Assembly (NCBI GenBank): GCA_002148405.1
Contig: MUGG01000218.1
Coordinates: 186,001 to 250,000 of the forward strand
DNA length: 64,000 bases
Direction: 5' to 3'
DNA from: Alkalinema sp. CACIAM 70d
GTDB taxonomy: Bacteria > Cyanobacteriota > Cyanobacteriia > Leptolyngbyales > Leptolyngbyaceae
The first letter of the stretch is position 1, and each line of letters opens with the position of its first letter. The notes beneath the pieces are model-generated. The model was not told the DNA's origin. It did not search any database and saw only the letters and a program-made list of their open reading frames with translations. The translations under genes and the position numbers were made by a program. This document shows, one piece after another, positions 52,396-60,489 of this stretch.

Positions 52396-53046
52396 TTATG
52401 GAGAAGATTGCTGGGTTTGGGCGATCGCATAGAGTGCGTCAATTTGCTGGGACAGCAGGAGGGGCAACGCTTGGGTAATGGTTTCAATGTCCCAATCCCA
52501 CCAGCGAATTTCCAGCAGCTTTGCCACCTCTGCATCACTAAACCGCTGGCGAATGGGACGGGCCGGATTACCCCCCACGATCGTATAGGGGGGCACGTTT
52601 TTCGTAACCACGGATTTAGCCCCAACGATCGCGCCATCGCCAATCTGGACTCCCGGCATAATCACCGCCTCATAGCCAATCCAAACGTCATTGCCAATCA
52701 CCGTATCGCCTCGGCTAGGAAGGTTTAACATCTCCTCCAGGTACGCTTCCCAGCCTTGGCCAAAAATGGGAAATGGATAGGTAGAAATGCTGTCTAGTTT
52801 ATGGTTTGCCCCATTCATAATAAATTTCACGCCCGTCGCGATCGCGCAAAATTTACCAATAATTAACTGATCTATACCATAGTTATACAAAACATTGCGT
52901 TCAAAGCCTTCGGGATCGACGGGATCATCATAGTAGGAATAATCCCCCACGATAATGTTAGAAACGGTCAGACAATTTTTAATGAAACAGACTCTTGGAT
53001 GAGCCGGAATGGGATGAAGTTGGTTTGGATCGGGGCCATCACTCAT
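52396..53046 (-). CDS. Vat/CatB-like xenobiotic O-acetyltransferase (left-handed beta-helix)
   Basis: 216 residues, the usual length for streptogramin A/chloramphenicol hexapeptide acetyltransferases. The N-terminus GPDPNQLHPIPAHPRVCFIK and IIVGDYSYYDDPVDPEGFE are Vat-type. The catalytic histidine is in MNGANH (His 82). Hexapeptide repeats follow: TVIGNDVWIGYEAVIMPGV, then IGDGAIVGAKSVVTKNVPP. The protein would transfer acetyl from acetyl-CoA to a hydroxyl group. In cyanobacteria the natural substrate is unknown, and resistance should not be assumed. It is upstream of the photolyase gene. Confidence 0.92.
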   Translation of the reverse strand: MSDGPDPNQLHPIPAHPRVCFIKNCLTVSNIIVGDYSYYDDPVDPEGFERNVLYNYGIDQLIIGKFCAIATGVKFIMNGANHKLDSISTYPFPIFGQGWEAYLEEMLNLPSRGDTVIGNDVWIGYEAVIMPGVQIGDGAIVGAKSVVTKNVPPYTIVGGNPARPIRQRFSDAEVAKLLEIRWWDWDIETITQALPLLLSQQIDALYAIAQTQQSSP

Positions 53047-53551
53047 TTGGGTACCTTCTAGAAGCAGATATGTACGATCGTGGGACTTTAATCCATAATT
53101 TTTTAAGAAGTGATACGGTAACTCTCAGGTTTGCCCATCAGTTTACTATCCTTGTTAAGTTAGTTTAAAACAAGTAAAAAGCTCTGAACTTTAATAGAGG
53201 ATTCATCAATCGTCCATTAGGATTCAAAGTAAGTTACGGGGCCAAATTGCTTCCCATCATGGTTACTCTTTTAGGCAATTGTGTTCAAGCAAACTGAGCT
53301 ACAGGGCCGGACTAGGCTTGTCAAGCAAGGCTAGCCGACAAAGACAATATTAGGTGCATCAGTTAGGTGCATCAGTTATGGGTTCATCAATCATGAATGC
53401 ATAAATTTCCAAGCGATCGAAGGTTGTCGCGATAACGCTAGCTGGGACGTTTCTGGTTAAAACGTGTCTAGTTAAGACGTTGCTAGCTGAACTGGGTACC
53501 GCTATATCTGCTTTTATCTGCTAACTTATCCGCTAAGGAGAGAGCGCTTCT
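53047..53551 (+). promoter_or_regulatory. Upstream region of the eCIS operon with tandem repeats
   Basis: 505 bases without a gene. TTAGGTGCATCAG occurs twice head to tail (53350-53375). Four 15-bp units follow at 53431-53490: GATAACGCTAGCTGG, GACGTTTCTGGTTAA, AACGTGTCTAGTTAA, GACGTTGCTAGCTGA. CTAGGCTTG and CAAGGCTAG near 53,310-53,333 form an imperfect inverted repeat. AAGGAG (53535-53540) precedes the sheath ATG. The repeats are candidates for cooperative regulator binding. Confidence 0.45.
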
Positions 53552-55420
53552 ATGCCTGTTACCCCCACCTATCCTGGCGTTTACATTGAGGAAATTCCCA
53601 GTGGAGTCCGCACCATCACCGGAGTTGCCACCTCGATAACTGCTTTTCTGGGATTTTCCTTTAAAGGCCCTACTAATGATCCCGTCCGAATTCAGAATTT
53701 TGGAGATTTTGAGCGATTATTTGGGGGATTAACCTACGATAGCACCATGAGCTACGCGGTGCAGCAGTTTTTCCTCAATGGCGGCGTAGATGCCCTGATT
53801 GTGCGGCTTGCCAATCCTGGATTAAAAGCTAAAGCAACCTTAAAAGCAGGCAATGACGACCTCGAATTAGAAGCGGCTGAGGCAGGGAAAGGCGGAGAAG
53901 CCTACTCTCTTGCAGTGAATCATGAGAACGTTTCTGACGATCAGCATTTCAATTTGTTGATTAAAAAAGGTTCAGAAACAGATACGGTTAGCAATATTAA
54001 ATTTGACGAAGTGGCTGCAAGACTGGCCGATAAACCCGTTCGTGTGAAACCTGGGAGTAAGCTGGGCAGTCGCTTGGATGTGACGACGCAGGATGTGCCG
54101 CTGGACGGTGGATCTGATCCGGCAAAGGTAGCTAAGATTCAACTACCCTATAAAACTGGAACGAAAGATAGTAATGGGGCAGATGTCGTTGAAAATCTTG
54201 TGCTGAAGGCGAAGGGAGAAGGCAGTTGGGGGAATAATTTGCGAGTCAGTGTCGATCATGACACCGCTAAGGCAGGACAGTTCAATTTATCGATCGAATA
54301 TGTTGAAGATGGCGAAGTCAAAGCCCGTGAGACGCTGCGTAACCTCGACATCGATCCCACTGCGACCCGCTCTGTCGCAGATGTCTTGAAACTTCAATCC
54401 ACCTTTGTAGATTGGGATGAAAAGAGTTCCTTACCGTCTGGTCTGCCTGAAGTGACTACAACCCCGATCGTGCCTGTGGATCCCGACAAAGGGGCCGATG
54501 GAGATTCTCCCACGGATGAGAGTTTCTACCTCGGTAGTCAAGGGGATAAAACGGGGATGTATGCCCTGGAAAAAGCGGATTTGTTCAATCTTCTCTGCAT
54601 TCCCCCAATCAATCGAACCCTGGATGTTTCAGCCACGGTGTTGGCCGCAGCGGCTAAATACTGTAGCGATCGCCGTGCCATGTTAATTGTCGATTCGCCC
54701 AATGATTGGGATACGAAGGATAAAGCGTTGAAGGGATTGAAGTCAGTGCTTGACCCGATCGGGGGATCTAAGAAAAATGCAGCCATTTTCTTCCCACGGG
54801 TCAAGTTGGCCGATCCCCTCAAGGAGAACCGCCTGGATACCTTTGCGCCCTGTGGGGTGATTGCGGGCATTTTTGCGCGAACGGATGCCCAGAGAGGCGT
54901 CTGGAAGGCTCCTGCGGGCACTGAGGCGGGCATGACCGGGGTGCGGGGCTTGTCCGTCAATTTGACCGATGGCGAAAACGGCCAACTGAATCCCTTGGGT
55001 GTGAATTGCCTGCGTAACTTTACCGCCTACGGCAATGTTGTCTGGGGCTCGCGCACGACGGAAGGGGACGATCGCCTCGCCTCGGAATGGAAATACATTC
55101 CCGTTCGTCGCACGGCACTCTTCCTAGAAGAAAGCCTCTATCGGGGGACGCAATGGGTCGTGTTTGAACCGAACGATGAACCGCTCTGGGCGCAGATTCG
55201 GCTGAATATTGGTGCCTTCCTCAATACCCTGTTCCGCCAAGGTGCGTTCCAAGGTTCCACTCCCAAGGAAGCCTACTTCGTCAAGTGCGACAAAGAAACC
55301 ACAACGCAAAACGATATCGATCGGGGCATTGTCAACATCGTTGTGGGATTTGCGCCTTTGAAACCTGCCGAATTTGTCATCATCAAATTCCAACAAATTG
55401 CGGGTCAAATTGCAACCTAA
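53552..55420 (+). CDS. Contractile injection system tail sheath protein
   Basis: 622 residues. The N-terminus TPTYPGVYIEEIPSGVRTITG is the classic sheath start, followed by TSITAFLGFSFKGPTNDPV and the FGDFERLFGGL block. The C-terminal domain (from about residue 370) holds WKAPAGTEAG, GLSVNLTDGENGQLNPLGVN and NEPLWAQIRLNIGAFLNTLFRQGAFQG-type conserved elements, and ends in FAPLKPAEFVIIKFQQ. A variable surface domain lies between about 95 and 330. Sheath subunits stack around the inner tube and contract to drive it. It is the first gene of the eCIS operon, and only one sheath gene is seen. Phage origin is less likely given the DUF4255, AAA and DUF4157 neighbours. Confidence 0.95.
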   Translation: MPVTPTYPGVYIEEIPSGVRTITGVATSITAFLGFSFKGPTNDPVRIQNFGDFERLFGGLTYDSTMSYAVQQFFLNGGVDALIVRLANPGLKAKATLKAGNDDLELEAAEAGKGGEAYSLAVNHENVSDDQHFNLLIKKGSETDTVSNIKFDEVAARLADKPVRVKPGSKLGSRLDVTTQDVPLDGGSDPAKVAKIQLPYKTGTKDSNGADVVENLVLKAKGEGSWGNNLRVSVDHDTAKAGQFNLSIEYVEDGEVKARETLRNLDIDPTATRSVADVLKLQSTFVDWDEKSSLPSGLPEVTTTPIVPVDPDKGADGDSPTDESFYLGSQGDKTGMYALEKADLFNLLCIPPINRTLDVSATVLAAAAKYCSDRRAMLIVDSPNDWDTKDKALKGLKSVLDPIGGSKKNAAIFFPRVKLADPLKENRLDTFAPCGVIAGIFARTDAQRGVWKAPAGTEAGMTGVRGLSVNLTDGENGQLNPLGVNCLRNFTAYGNVVWGSRTTEGDDRLASEWKYIPVRRTALFLEESLYRGTQWVVFEPNDEPLWAQIRLNIGAFLNTLFRQGAFQGSTPKEAYFVKCDKETTTQNDIDRGIVNIVVGFAPLKPAEFVIIKFQQIAGQIAT

Positions 55421-55491
55421 CGATCGCCACCCACAACGACTCCCAACTAGATTACTCCAACACTAGATTATTTCAACACTAGGAGGAACGT

Positions 55492-56016
55492 ATGGCTCAG
55501 TTTAGTGTCAATGCACAGCGCTTTGATCCCTACAAGAATTTCAAATTCCGAGTGAAATGGGATGGGCGCTATGTTGCAGGCATCAGTAAAGTGGGGGCGC
55601 TGAAACGAACTACGGAAGTCGTGACCCATCGTGCAGGCGGCGATCCCAGTAGCCCACGCCATTCTCCCGGCCAATCGAAATATGAACCGATTATGCTGGA
55701 GCGGGGTGTCACCCATGATAAAGACTTTGAACAATGGGCCAATAAAGTCTGGAATTATGGTTCGGGGTTGGGGGCAGAAGTGTCCCTAAAAGATTTCCGC
55801 AAAGACATCATTATTGAAATGTATAACGAAGCGGGACAACTAGCGATCGCCTACAAAGTCTTTCGCTGTTGGGTGTCGGAATTTACGGCCCAACCGGAAC
55901 TAGATGCCAACGCCAACGCCGTCGCCATTCAAAGTATCCAACTGCAAAATGAGGGTTGGGAACGCGATTATGATGTGGCGGAACCCAGTGAGCCTAGCTT
56001 CCTGGAACCGGCCTAA
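55492..56016 (+). CDS. Contractile injection system inner tube protein (gp19/Afp1-like)
   Basis: 174 residues. N-terminus FDPYKNFKFRVKWDGRYVAGISKVGALKRTTEV with the typical HRAGGDPSSPRHSPGQSKYEPI loop, then LERGVTHDKDFEQWANKVWN and KDFRKDIIIEMYNEAGQ. It ends with a short acidic tail. This is the T4 gp19/Pvc1-type tube fold that polymerises into the hollow tube inside the sheath. AGGAGG lies 5-10 nt before ATG 55492. It follows the sheath gene by 71 nt, the normal eCIS order. Confidence 0.95.
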   Translation: MAQFSVNAQRFDPYKNFKFRVKWDGRYVAGISKVGALKRTTEVVTHRAGGDPSSPRHSPGQSKYEPIMLERGVTHDKDFEQWANKVWNYGSGLGAEVSLKDFRKDIIIEMYNEAGQLAIAYKVFRCWVSEFTAQPELDANANAVAIQSIQLQNEGWERDYDVAEPSEPSFLEPA

Positions 56017-56033
56017 CCTAAAGTAACAGTCCC

Positions 56034-56768
56034 ATGCGTGCGCTTTCTGCCCAGGATATTCTGCAAATTTGGGAAATCGGTCAATCTCAGCATCCCCTCG
56101 ATCGGGCGATGACGTTGCTTGCCTTTGCCTTGCCTGAAAAGACGGGCCAGGAATTAACGCAACTCACGATCGGTCAACGGGATGCCTATTTACTCCAACT
56201 GCGGCAGGGCTTGCTGGGATCGCAGTTGGAGAGTTTTGCCACCTGTCCCCATTGTGGTGAGGCGTTGGAATTTAGTCTGCAAGTGCAGGATCTCCAGCTC
56301 GCGGAACCGGATGCGATTTCTGCTGCCCCGCAGTTGGTTAATTTAGACGGCTTTGAGATTCAATTTAGCTTGCCGACGAGTCGGGATTTGGCGGCGGTGG
56401 TGAGCTGTCGAGAAGTGCCGATCGCGGCGCAGCAGTTAACTCAACGCTGTCTGCATCGAGTAACGCAATCGGGACAGACGATCGAACCGCAGCAATTACC
56501 ACCAGCGGTACTACTGCAATTATCCCAGTACATGGCCGCTGCCGATCCCCAAGCGGAACTGTTGCTGGATCTAGTTTGTCCCAATTGTGGTCATGCGTGG
56601 CAAGTTTTGTTTGATATTGTGTCGTTTTTTTGGACGGAGTTAACGGTACAGGCCAAACGCTTGTTGCGAGAGGTGCATCTCTTAGCCCGTGCCTACGGTT
56701 GGCGAGAGGGGGATATTTTGACCATGAGTGCAACGCGACGGCAATTTTATCTGGAGCTAGTCACGTAA
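56034..56768 (+). CDS. T4 gp51-like baseplate-assembly protein with zinc-ribbon cysteines
   Basis: 244 residues. N-terminus MRALSAQDILQIWEIGQSQHPLDRAMTLLA, common to the gp51-like chaperone family of contractile systems. There are two CxxC pairs, CPHCGEALEF (Cys 70, 73) and CPNCGHAWQV (Cys 182, 185), which probably bind zinc together. Conserved DLAAVVSC and FFWTELTVQAKRLLREVHLLARAYGWREGDIL follow. In T4, gp51 helps assemble the baseplate hub and is not part of the particle. It lies 17 nt after the tube gene and directly abuts the next gene. Confidence 0.82.
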   Translation: MRALSAQDILQIWEIGQSQHPLDRAMTLLAFALPEKTGQELTQLTIGQRDAYLLQLRQGLLGSQLESFATCPHCGEALEFSLQVQDLQLAEPDAISAAPQLVNLDGFEIQFSLPTSRDLAAVVSCREVPIAAQQLTQRCLHRVTQSGQTIEPQQLPPAVLLQLSQYMAAADPQAELLLDLVCPNCGHAWQVLFDIVSFFWTELTVQAKRLLREVHLLARAYGWREGDILTMSATRRQFYLELVT

Positions 56769-58898
56769 ATGACGGATCTAATCACCCAACTAGCAGCCCG
56801 TGCTTTAGATCGGACTCCACTGGTGCAACCTCGGATTGAGTCTGCGTTTGCTCCGATCGCTGCATCGGTGTTGTCTCCGATATTAGACTCACCATTTGCT
56901 ACAACGTCAGAATTAGGTGAGTCGTCTCAATCTTCTTTGGGTTCTTCTGTTGATTCTTCCGTTAATTCTTCCGTTAATTCTTTTAATAATTCCCCTGTCA
57001 GGTCTTCTGTTCCACCTTCTATTGCATCTGCCTTAGTAGACCCGAGTAGTGCGGCTTTACCGATCGCCCATTTGCCTCGTTGGGTCAGTCCTCCCCCAGC
57101 ACATCCCTCGGAGGTTCGATCGCCGGAAGAGTCTCCAGTGACCTCTAATCTTGAAACGACGAATCTTGAAACGGCTAATCCTGAAACTGCCAATCTTGAA
57201 ACGGCTAACCCTGTAATACCAGCGGTTCCGACTCGTTTAGAAGGAACGACTGGATTAACCGCGATCGAAGCTGAAGCGACTGGATTGACAGCGACTGGAA
57301 TGGAGCCTGTGAGTATTGCGCCCGCCAATCCTGCACCCGTTCAGATCGATCGGGTTCCCCCGCAGCAAACACCTACGATCGCTCCAATTTCCTCCCCTGC
57401 GTCGCTTCATCCTGCATCTACTTTTACAGACTCGATCGCGCCCACTCCTCACATCAATTCTGACTCTCTTCCAGCTCAGTCTGACTTCTCTGCCGAATCT
57501 TCTCAGCCAGGAGCGTCCTCTCAGCCCATTCAATCAACTCGATCGGTGCAGAATCCGGGGGTTATCCAGCCGACTGGGGTAATGGAAAATTTCAGCGAAG
57601 ATTCTACCGCTTTAGTTCCCGACCCGTTGAATCAATTATCTAGCCCAATATCAAGCCAAGCTTCATCAGAAACGTCTCCAGAGCTTCCTCTTGTAACTCC
57701 AAGTCAACCCTCTATTGATCAGAATGGTGATTCTAGCTATTTATCAAATCAATTAATTAGCTTACCGGAAAATGATTCTGTAAATCTTTCTCCTAGCCAT
57801 CTAGTTTCTGATTCGTTAAATCCTATACGTGATGATATAGCTAGTGGTTTTTCTAACAACTTATCTGGTATCACTTCTATTGACTCCGCTAGCCATCCAC
57901 TACCTTTTCCAAAAAACGATGTATCTCCTATAGAAGCAATAAAATCTTCTTTACCTAATATTCAACGCTTCTCGGAAACGGGCTCCCATTCTGCGGTACC
58001 CCCTACGACGATCGATTCGAGCATCGGCGAAGGGACGATTCCCCACCCATCAATGGCGATCGGAGAATCCTCAACAATCACTCCCCTACCCATAGTTGAA
58101 GAATTTGCAGTTGGAGAATTTGCAGTTGGAGAATCCGCAAAAATCGCCGCAGACTCTAGATTAGGCTCTAGATTAGACAATAAGTTGGTTGCCAGTGAAT
58201 CGTTAACAGTTTCTCCATCGACTGCTCTATCTCCATCGACGATCGAACCTGTTAGATCTTCCAACTTGGGATCTTCTGAACCACCATTCTCCAATTCGAT
58301 CGCCCAATCCCAAGCTTCTCCTTCTGCTAGCCAATCTGTCAATCGTGAACCGTCGATCGTGCCGACTTCGGATATAGCTTTAAGTCGTGCGGAACTGCTG
58401 GTGCCATCCTTAACGCAAGCTTCCCAGGCTCGATCGAATGACTCCTCCAATCGACGGGAGAACCCCAATACGCCTACGTCGCCGTCGATCGTTCATGCTG
58501 AGATCAATGTTCAAGCTAATACTAGATCGAATATTCGATCTAGTATTTGGTCGAATATCCCATCGAATGCTGATCAACTGACCCGTTCTCAATCTTCCGC
58601 GATGCCTGCGTCCGTTGTCCCCATTCCCATTATGCCCACCCTAGTTCCTAAAGCTGCCATGTCTCCCTCCCCGGAGGCCATGCCAAATTCCGCCTCGTCT
58701 ATTGCGCGACAGGCTGGAATGAATCAACCAGAATCGGCCTTAGAATCCTCTCCTCCTACGATTAACATTACCATCGGTCGTATTGATATTCGGGCTATCC
58801 CGCAGGCTTCTCCACCGGCCCGATCGCGTCCAGCCGCGAATCCTCCCAAACAATCTCTCCAGGACTATCTCAACCATCGTAATGGAGGTGGCGGATGA
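56769..58898 (+). CDS. Large Ser/Pro/Thr-rich disordered eCIS-operon protein
   Basis: 709 residues, almost all low-complexity Ser, Pro, Thr and Asn, with local repeats (ETANLETANPETANLET near 125-150; SVNSSVNSF; EEFAVGEFAVGESA). Only the ends look ordered. The N-terminus is MTDLITQLAARALDRTPLVQPRIESAFAP. The C-terminus has PTINITIGRIDIRAIP and SLQDYLNHRNGGG, a short motif pair that recurs at the ends of proteins in this position of eCIS operons. The function is unknown; a flexible tether or chaperone linking cargo or tube is possible. It is unusually long compared with what I know for this slot. It overlaps the next gene by 4 nt. Confidence 0.8.
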   Translation: MTDLITQLAARALDRTPLVQPRIESAFAPIAASVLSPILDSPFATTSELGESSQSSLGSSVDSSVNSSVNSFNNSPVRSSVPPSIASALVDPSSAALPIAHLPRWVSPPPAHPSEVRSPEESPVTSNLETTNLETANPETANLETANPVIPAVPTRLEGTTGLTAIEAEATGLTATGMEPVSIAPANPAPVQIDRVPPQQTPTIAPISSPASLHPASTFTDSIAPTPHINSDSLPAQSDFSAESSQPGASSQPIQSTRSVQNPGVIQPTGVMENFSEDSTALVPDPLNQLSSPISSQASSETSPELPLVTPSQPSIDQNGDSSYLSNQLISLPENDSVNLSPSHLVSDSLNPIRDDIASGFSNNLSGITSIDSASHPLPFPKNDVSPIEAIKSSLPNIQRFSETGSHSAVPPTTIDSSIGEGTIPHPSMAIGESSTITPLPIVEEFAVGEFAVGESAKIAADSRLGSRLDNKLVASESLTVSPSTALSPSTIEPVRSSNLGSSEPPFSNSIAQSQASPSASQSVNREPSIVPTSDIALSRAELLVPSLTQASQARSNDSSNRRENPNTPTSPSIVHAEINVQANTRSNIRSSIWSNIPSNADQLTRSQSSAMPASVVPIPIMPTLVPKAAMSPSPEAMPNSASSIARQAGMNQPESALESSPPTINITIGRIDIRAIPQASPPARSRPAANPPKQSLQDYLNHRNGGGG

Positions 58899-60484
58899 GT
58901 AATGCCCTCGCGATCGGTGCAGTCACCGCAGTCATTAAAAATCTTCTGGAAAATGGCCTCATTCGGCAAGGTATTCCCAGCATTTTAGGCGGAATGCCAA
59001 CGATTACCGTGCTTTCTCCCGATCCTGAAGGAGGTGGAGCAACCAATGGACAAACCGTCGATCGATTAAATTTATTTCTCTATCAAACCAACCCGAATCC
59101 CAGTTGGCGTAATGTGGGTTTGCCATCCCGTAACAGTAGTGGCGATAGAATCAGCAATCCTCCGTTAGCGCTAGATTTACACTATTTAATCACTGCGTAC
59201 ACCAAAGATGCATTCCATGCAGAAATTCTCTTAGGTCACGCCATGCAACTGCTGCATGAAATGCCTGTGCTCAGTCGCGACGTGATTCGATCGGCCTTGC
59301 GTAACCTGGCATCTAGCAGTGAACCCGCTGCCCGTGCGTTAGCCACCTCTGATCTGGCAGAGCAACTGGAACAAATTAAACTGTCTGCCCAGCCCATGAG
59401 TACAGAAGAAGTCTCTAAGCTCTGGTCGGCCATCCAAACCCAATATCGGCCCACAGTGGTCTATCAAGCTTCCATTGTTTTGATCGAAAGCCAAAAATCC
59501 ACCAAATCCGCCTTACCCGTTCGAGAGCGACGGTTGCATATCGTGCCCTTTGAGCAACCTGTCATTGCTGCGGTCAAGCCACAAATTGCCACTCCAGGCA
59601 GTCAACTGACGCTCGAAGGCCGTAACTTCCGCAGCCAACAAGTGACCGTGAATTTTGGTGCGGTTGCCATTGCCCCCGATCGCCTCAATGACCAAGAAGT
59701 TCAAGTGACGGTACCTAGCAATTTATCAGCCGGAATTAATACCCTGCAAATTCAGCAATTGCTCGATTTTGGCCCTGACTCTGGATTACACCAAGGCTTT
59801 GAATCTAACTTGATGCCGTTTGTTCTAGCACCAAAGATTCTACAAATTGCTGCTTCCGAAGGGATTCGATCGGGGAATGTGACGGTGACGGTACAGGTGA
59901 TTCCGATTGTGCGTAAAAATCAACAGGTGACGTTATTTTTAAATCAGCAGGGTGGCTCAACGGGATATTCAGCCAATCTTCCTCCAAGAGATGCTGATAG
60001 TAATCAACTGAGCTTTACTTTTCCGAATGTCAAAGCAGGCCAATATTTAGCTCGGCTACGGGTGGATGGTGCTGCGAGTCCCTTGGAAATTGATGATAAT
60101 CCCAATAGTTCAACTTTTAATCAATATATTCAGCCTAGTGTAAATTTAACTTGTATTAATGATTGCTTGAGAGTGATCGATTTGAATCTAAATGCTAATC
60201 GTGATCAGGATGTATTAACCGTAGTCGCGACTGTCAGAATTTTGACAGAAATGGGCGTGGAAAGTTCTGGAACGCTGGTTTCTGGGGTGTGGACTCTGCC
60301 CGATGGCAGTCAACTGACCGACAATGCAATTACGTCTACCAACGGAGTCGATCGAGGTCTTGCCAGATTTGAAACGATCGGCACTCCTGGAACCTATACT
60401 TTTACTGTAACAAACTTGAGTAAGACAGGATTTACGTTTGATGCGCCCCAGAGTTCGGTATTGACGCGCAATGTTTCGGGGTGA
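58895..60484 (+). CDS. DUF4255 (Pvc16-like) tail-terminator/cap protein with TIG-like domain
   Basis: 529 residues. DUF4255 occupies about residues 1-200: IGAVTAVIKNLLENGL, VDRLNLFLYQTNPNPSWRN, PPLALDLHYLITAYTKDAFHAEILLGHAMQLLHE. It is followed by an IPT/TIG-like Ig domain (VKPQIATPGSQLTLEGRNF) and further beta-sandwich sequence to the end. In PVC/Afp-type particles this protein caps the distal end of the sheath-tube. The start overlaps the previous stop (ATGA), and its own stop overlaps the start region of the ATPase gene. The long C-terminal extension beyond DUF4255 is seen in cyanobacterial members. Confidence 0.9.
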   Translation: MSNALAIGAVTAVIKNLLENGLIRQGIPSILGGMPTITVLSPDPEGGGATNGQTVDRLNLFLYQTNPNPSWRNVGLPSRNSSGDRISNPPLALDLHYLITAYTKDAFHAEILLGHAMQLLHEMPVLSRDVIRSALRNLASSSEPAARALATSDLAEQLEQIKLSAQPMSTEEVSKLWSAIQTQYRPTVVYQASIVLIESQKSTKSALPVRERRLHIVPFEQPVIAAVKPQIATPGSQLTLEGRNFRSQQVTVNFGAVAIAPDRLNDQEVQVTVPSNLSAGINTLQIQQLLDFGPDSGLHQGFESNLMPFVLAPKILQIAASEGIRSGNVTVTVQVIPIVRKNQQVTLFLNQQGGSTGYSANLPPRDADSNQLSFTFPNVKAGQYLARLRVDGAASPLEIDDNPNSSTFNQYIQPSVNLTCINDCLRVIDLNLNANRDQDVLTVVATVRILTEMGVESSGTLVSGVWTLPDGSQLTDNAITSTNGVDRGLARFETIGTPGTYTFTVTNLSKTGFTFDAPQSSVLTRNVSG

Positions 60485-60489
60485 GCTAC

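Noticed and set aside
53552-56016. Prophage tail module
   Set aside because: There are no capsid, terminase or lysis genes, and the DUF4255, AAA+ and DUF4157 neighbours indicate an eCIS.
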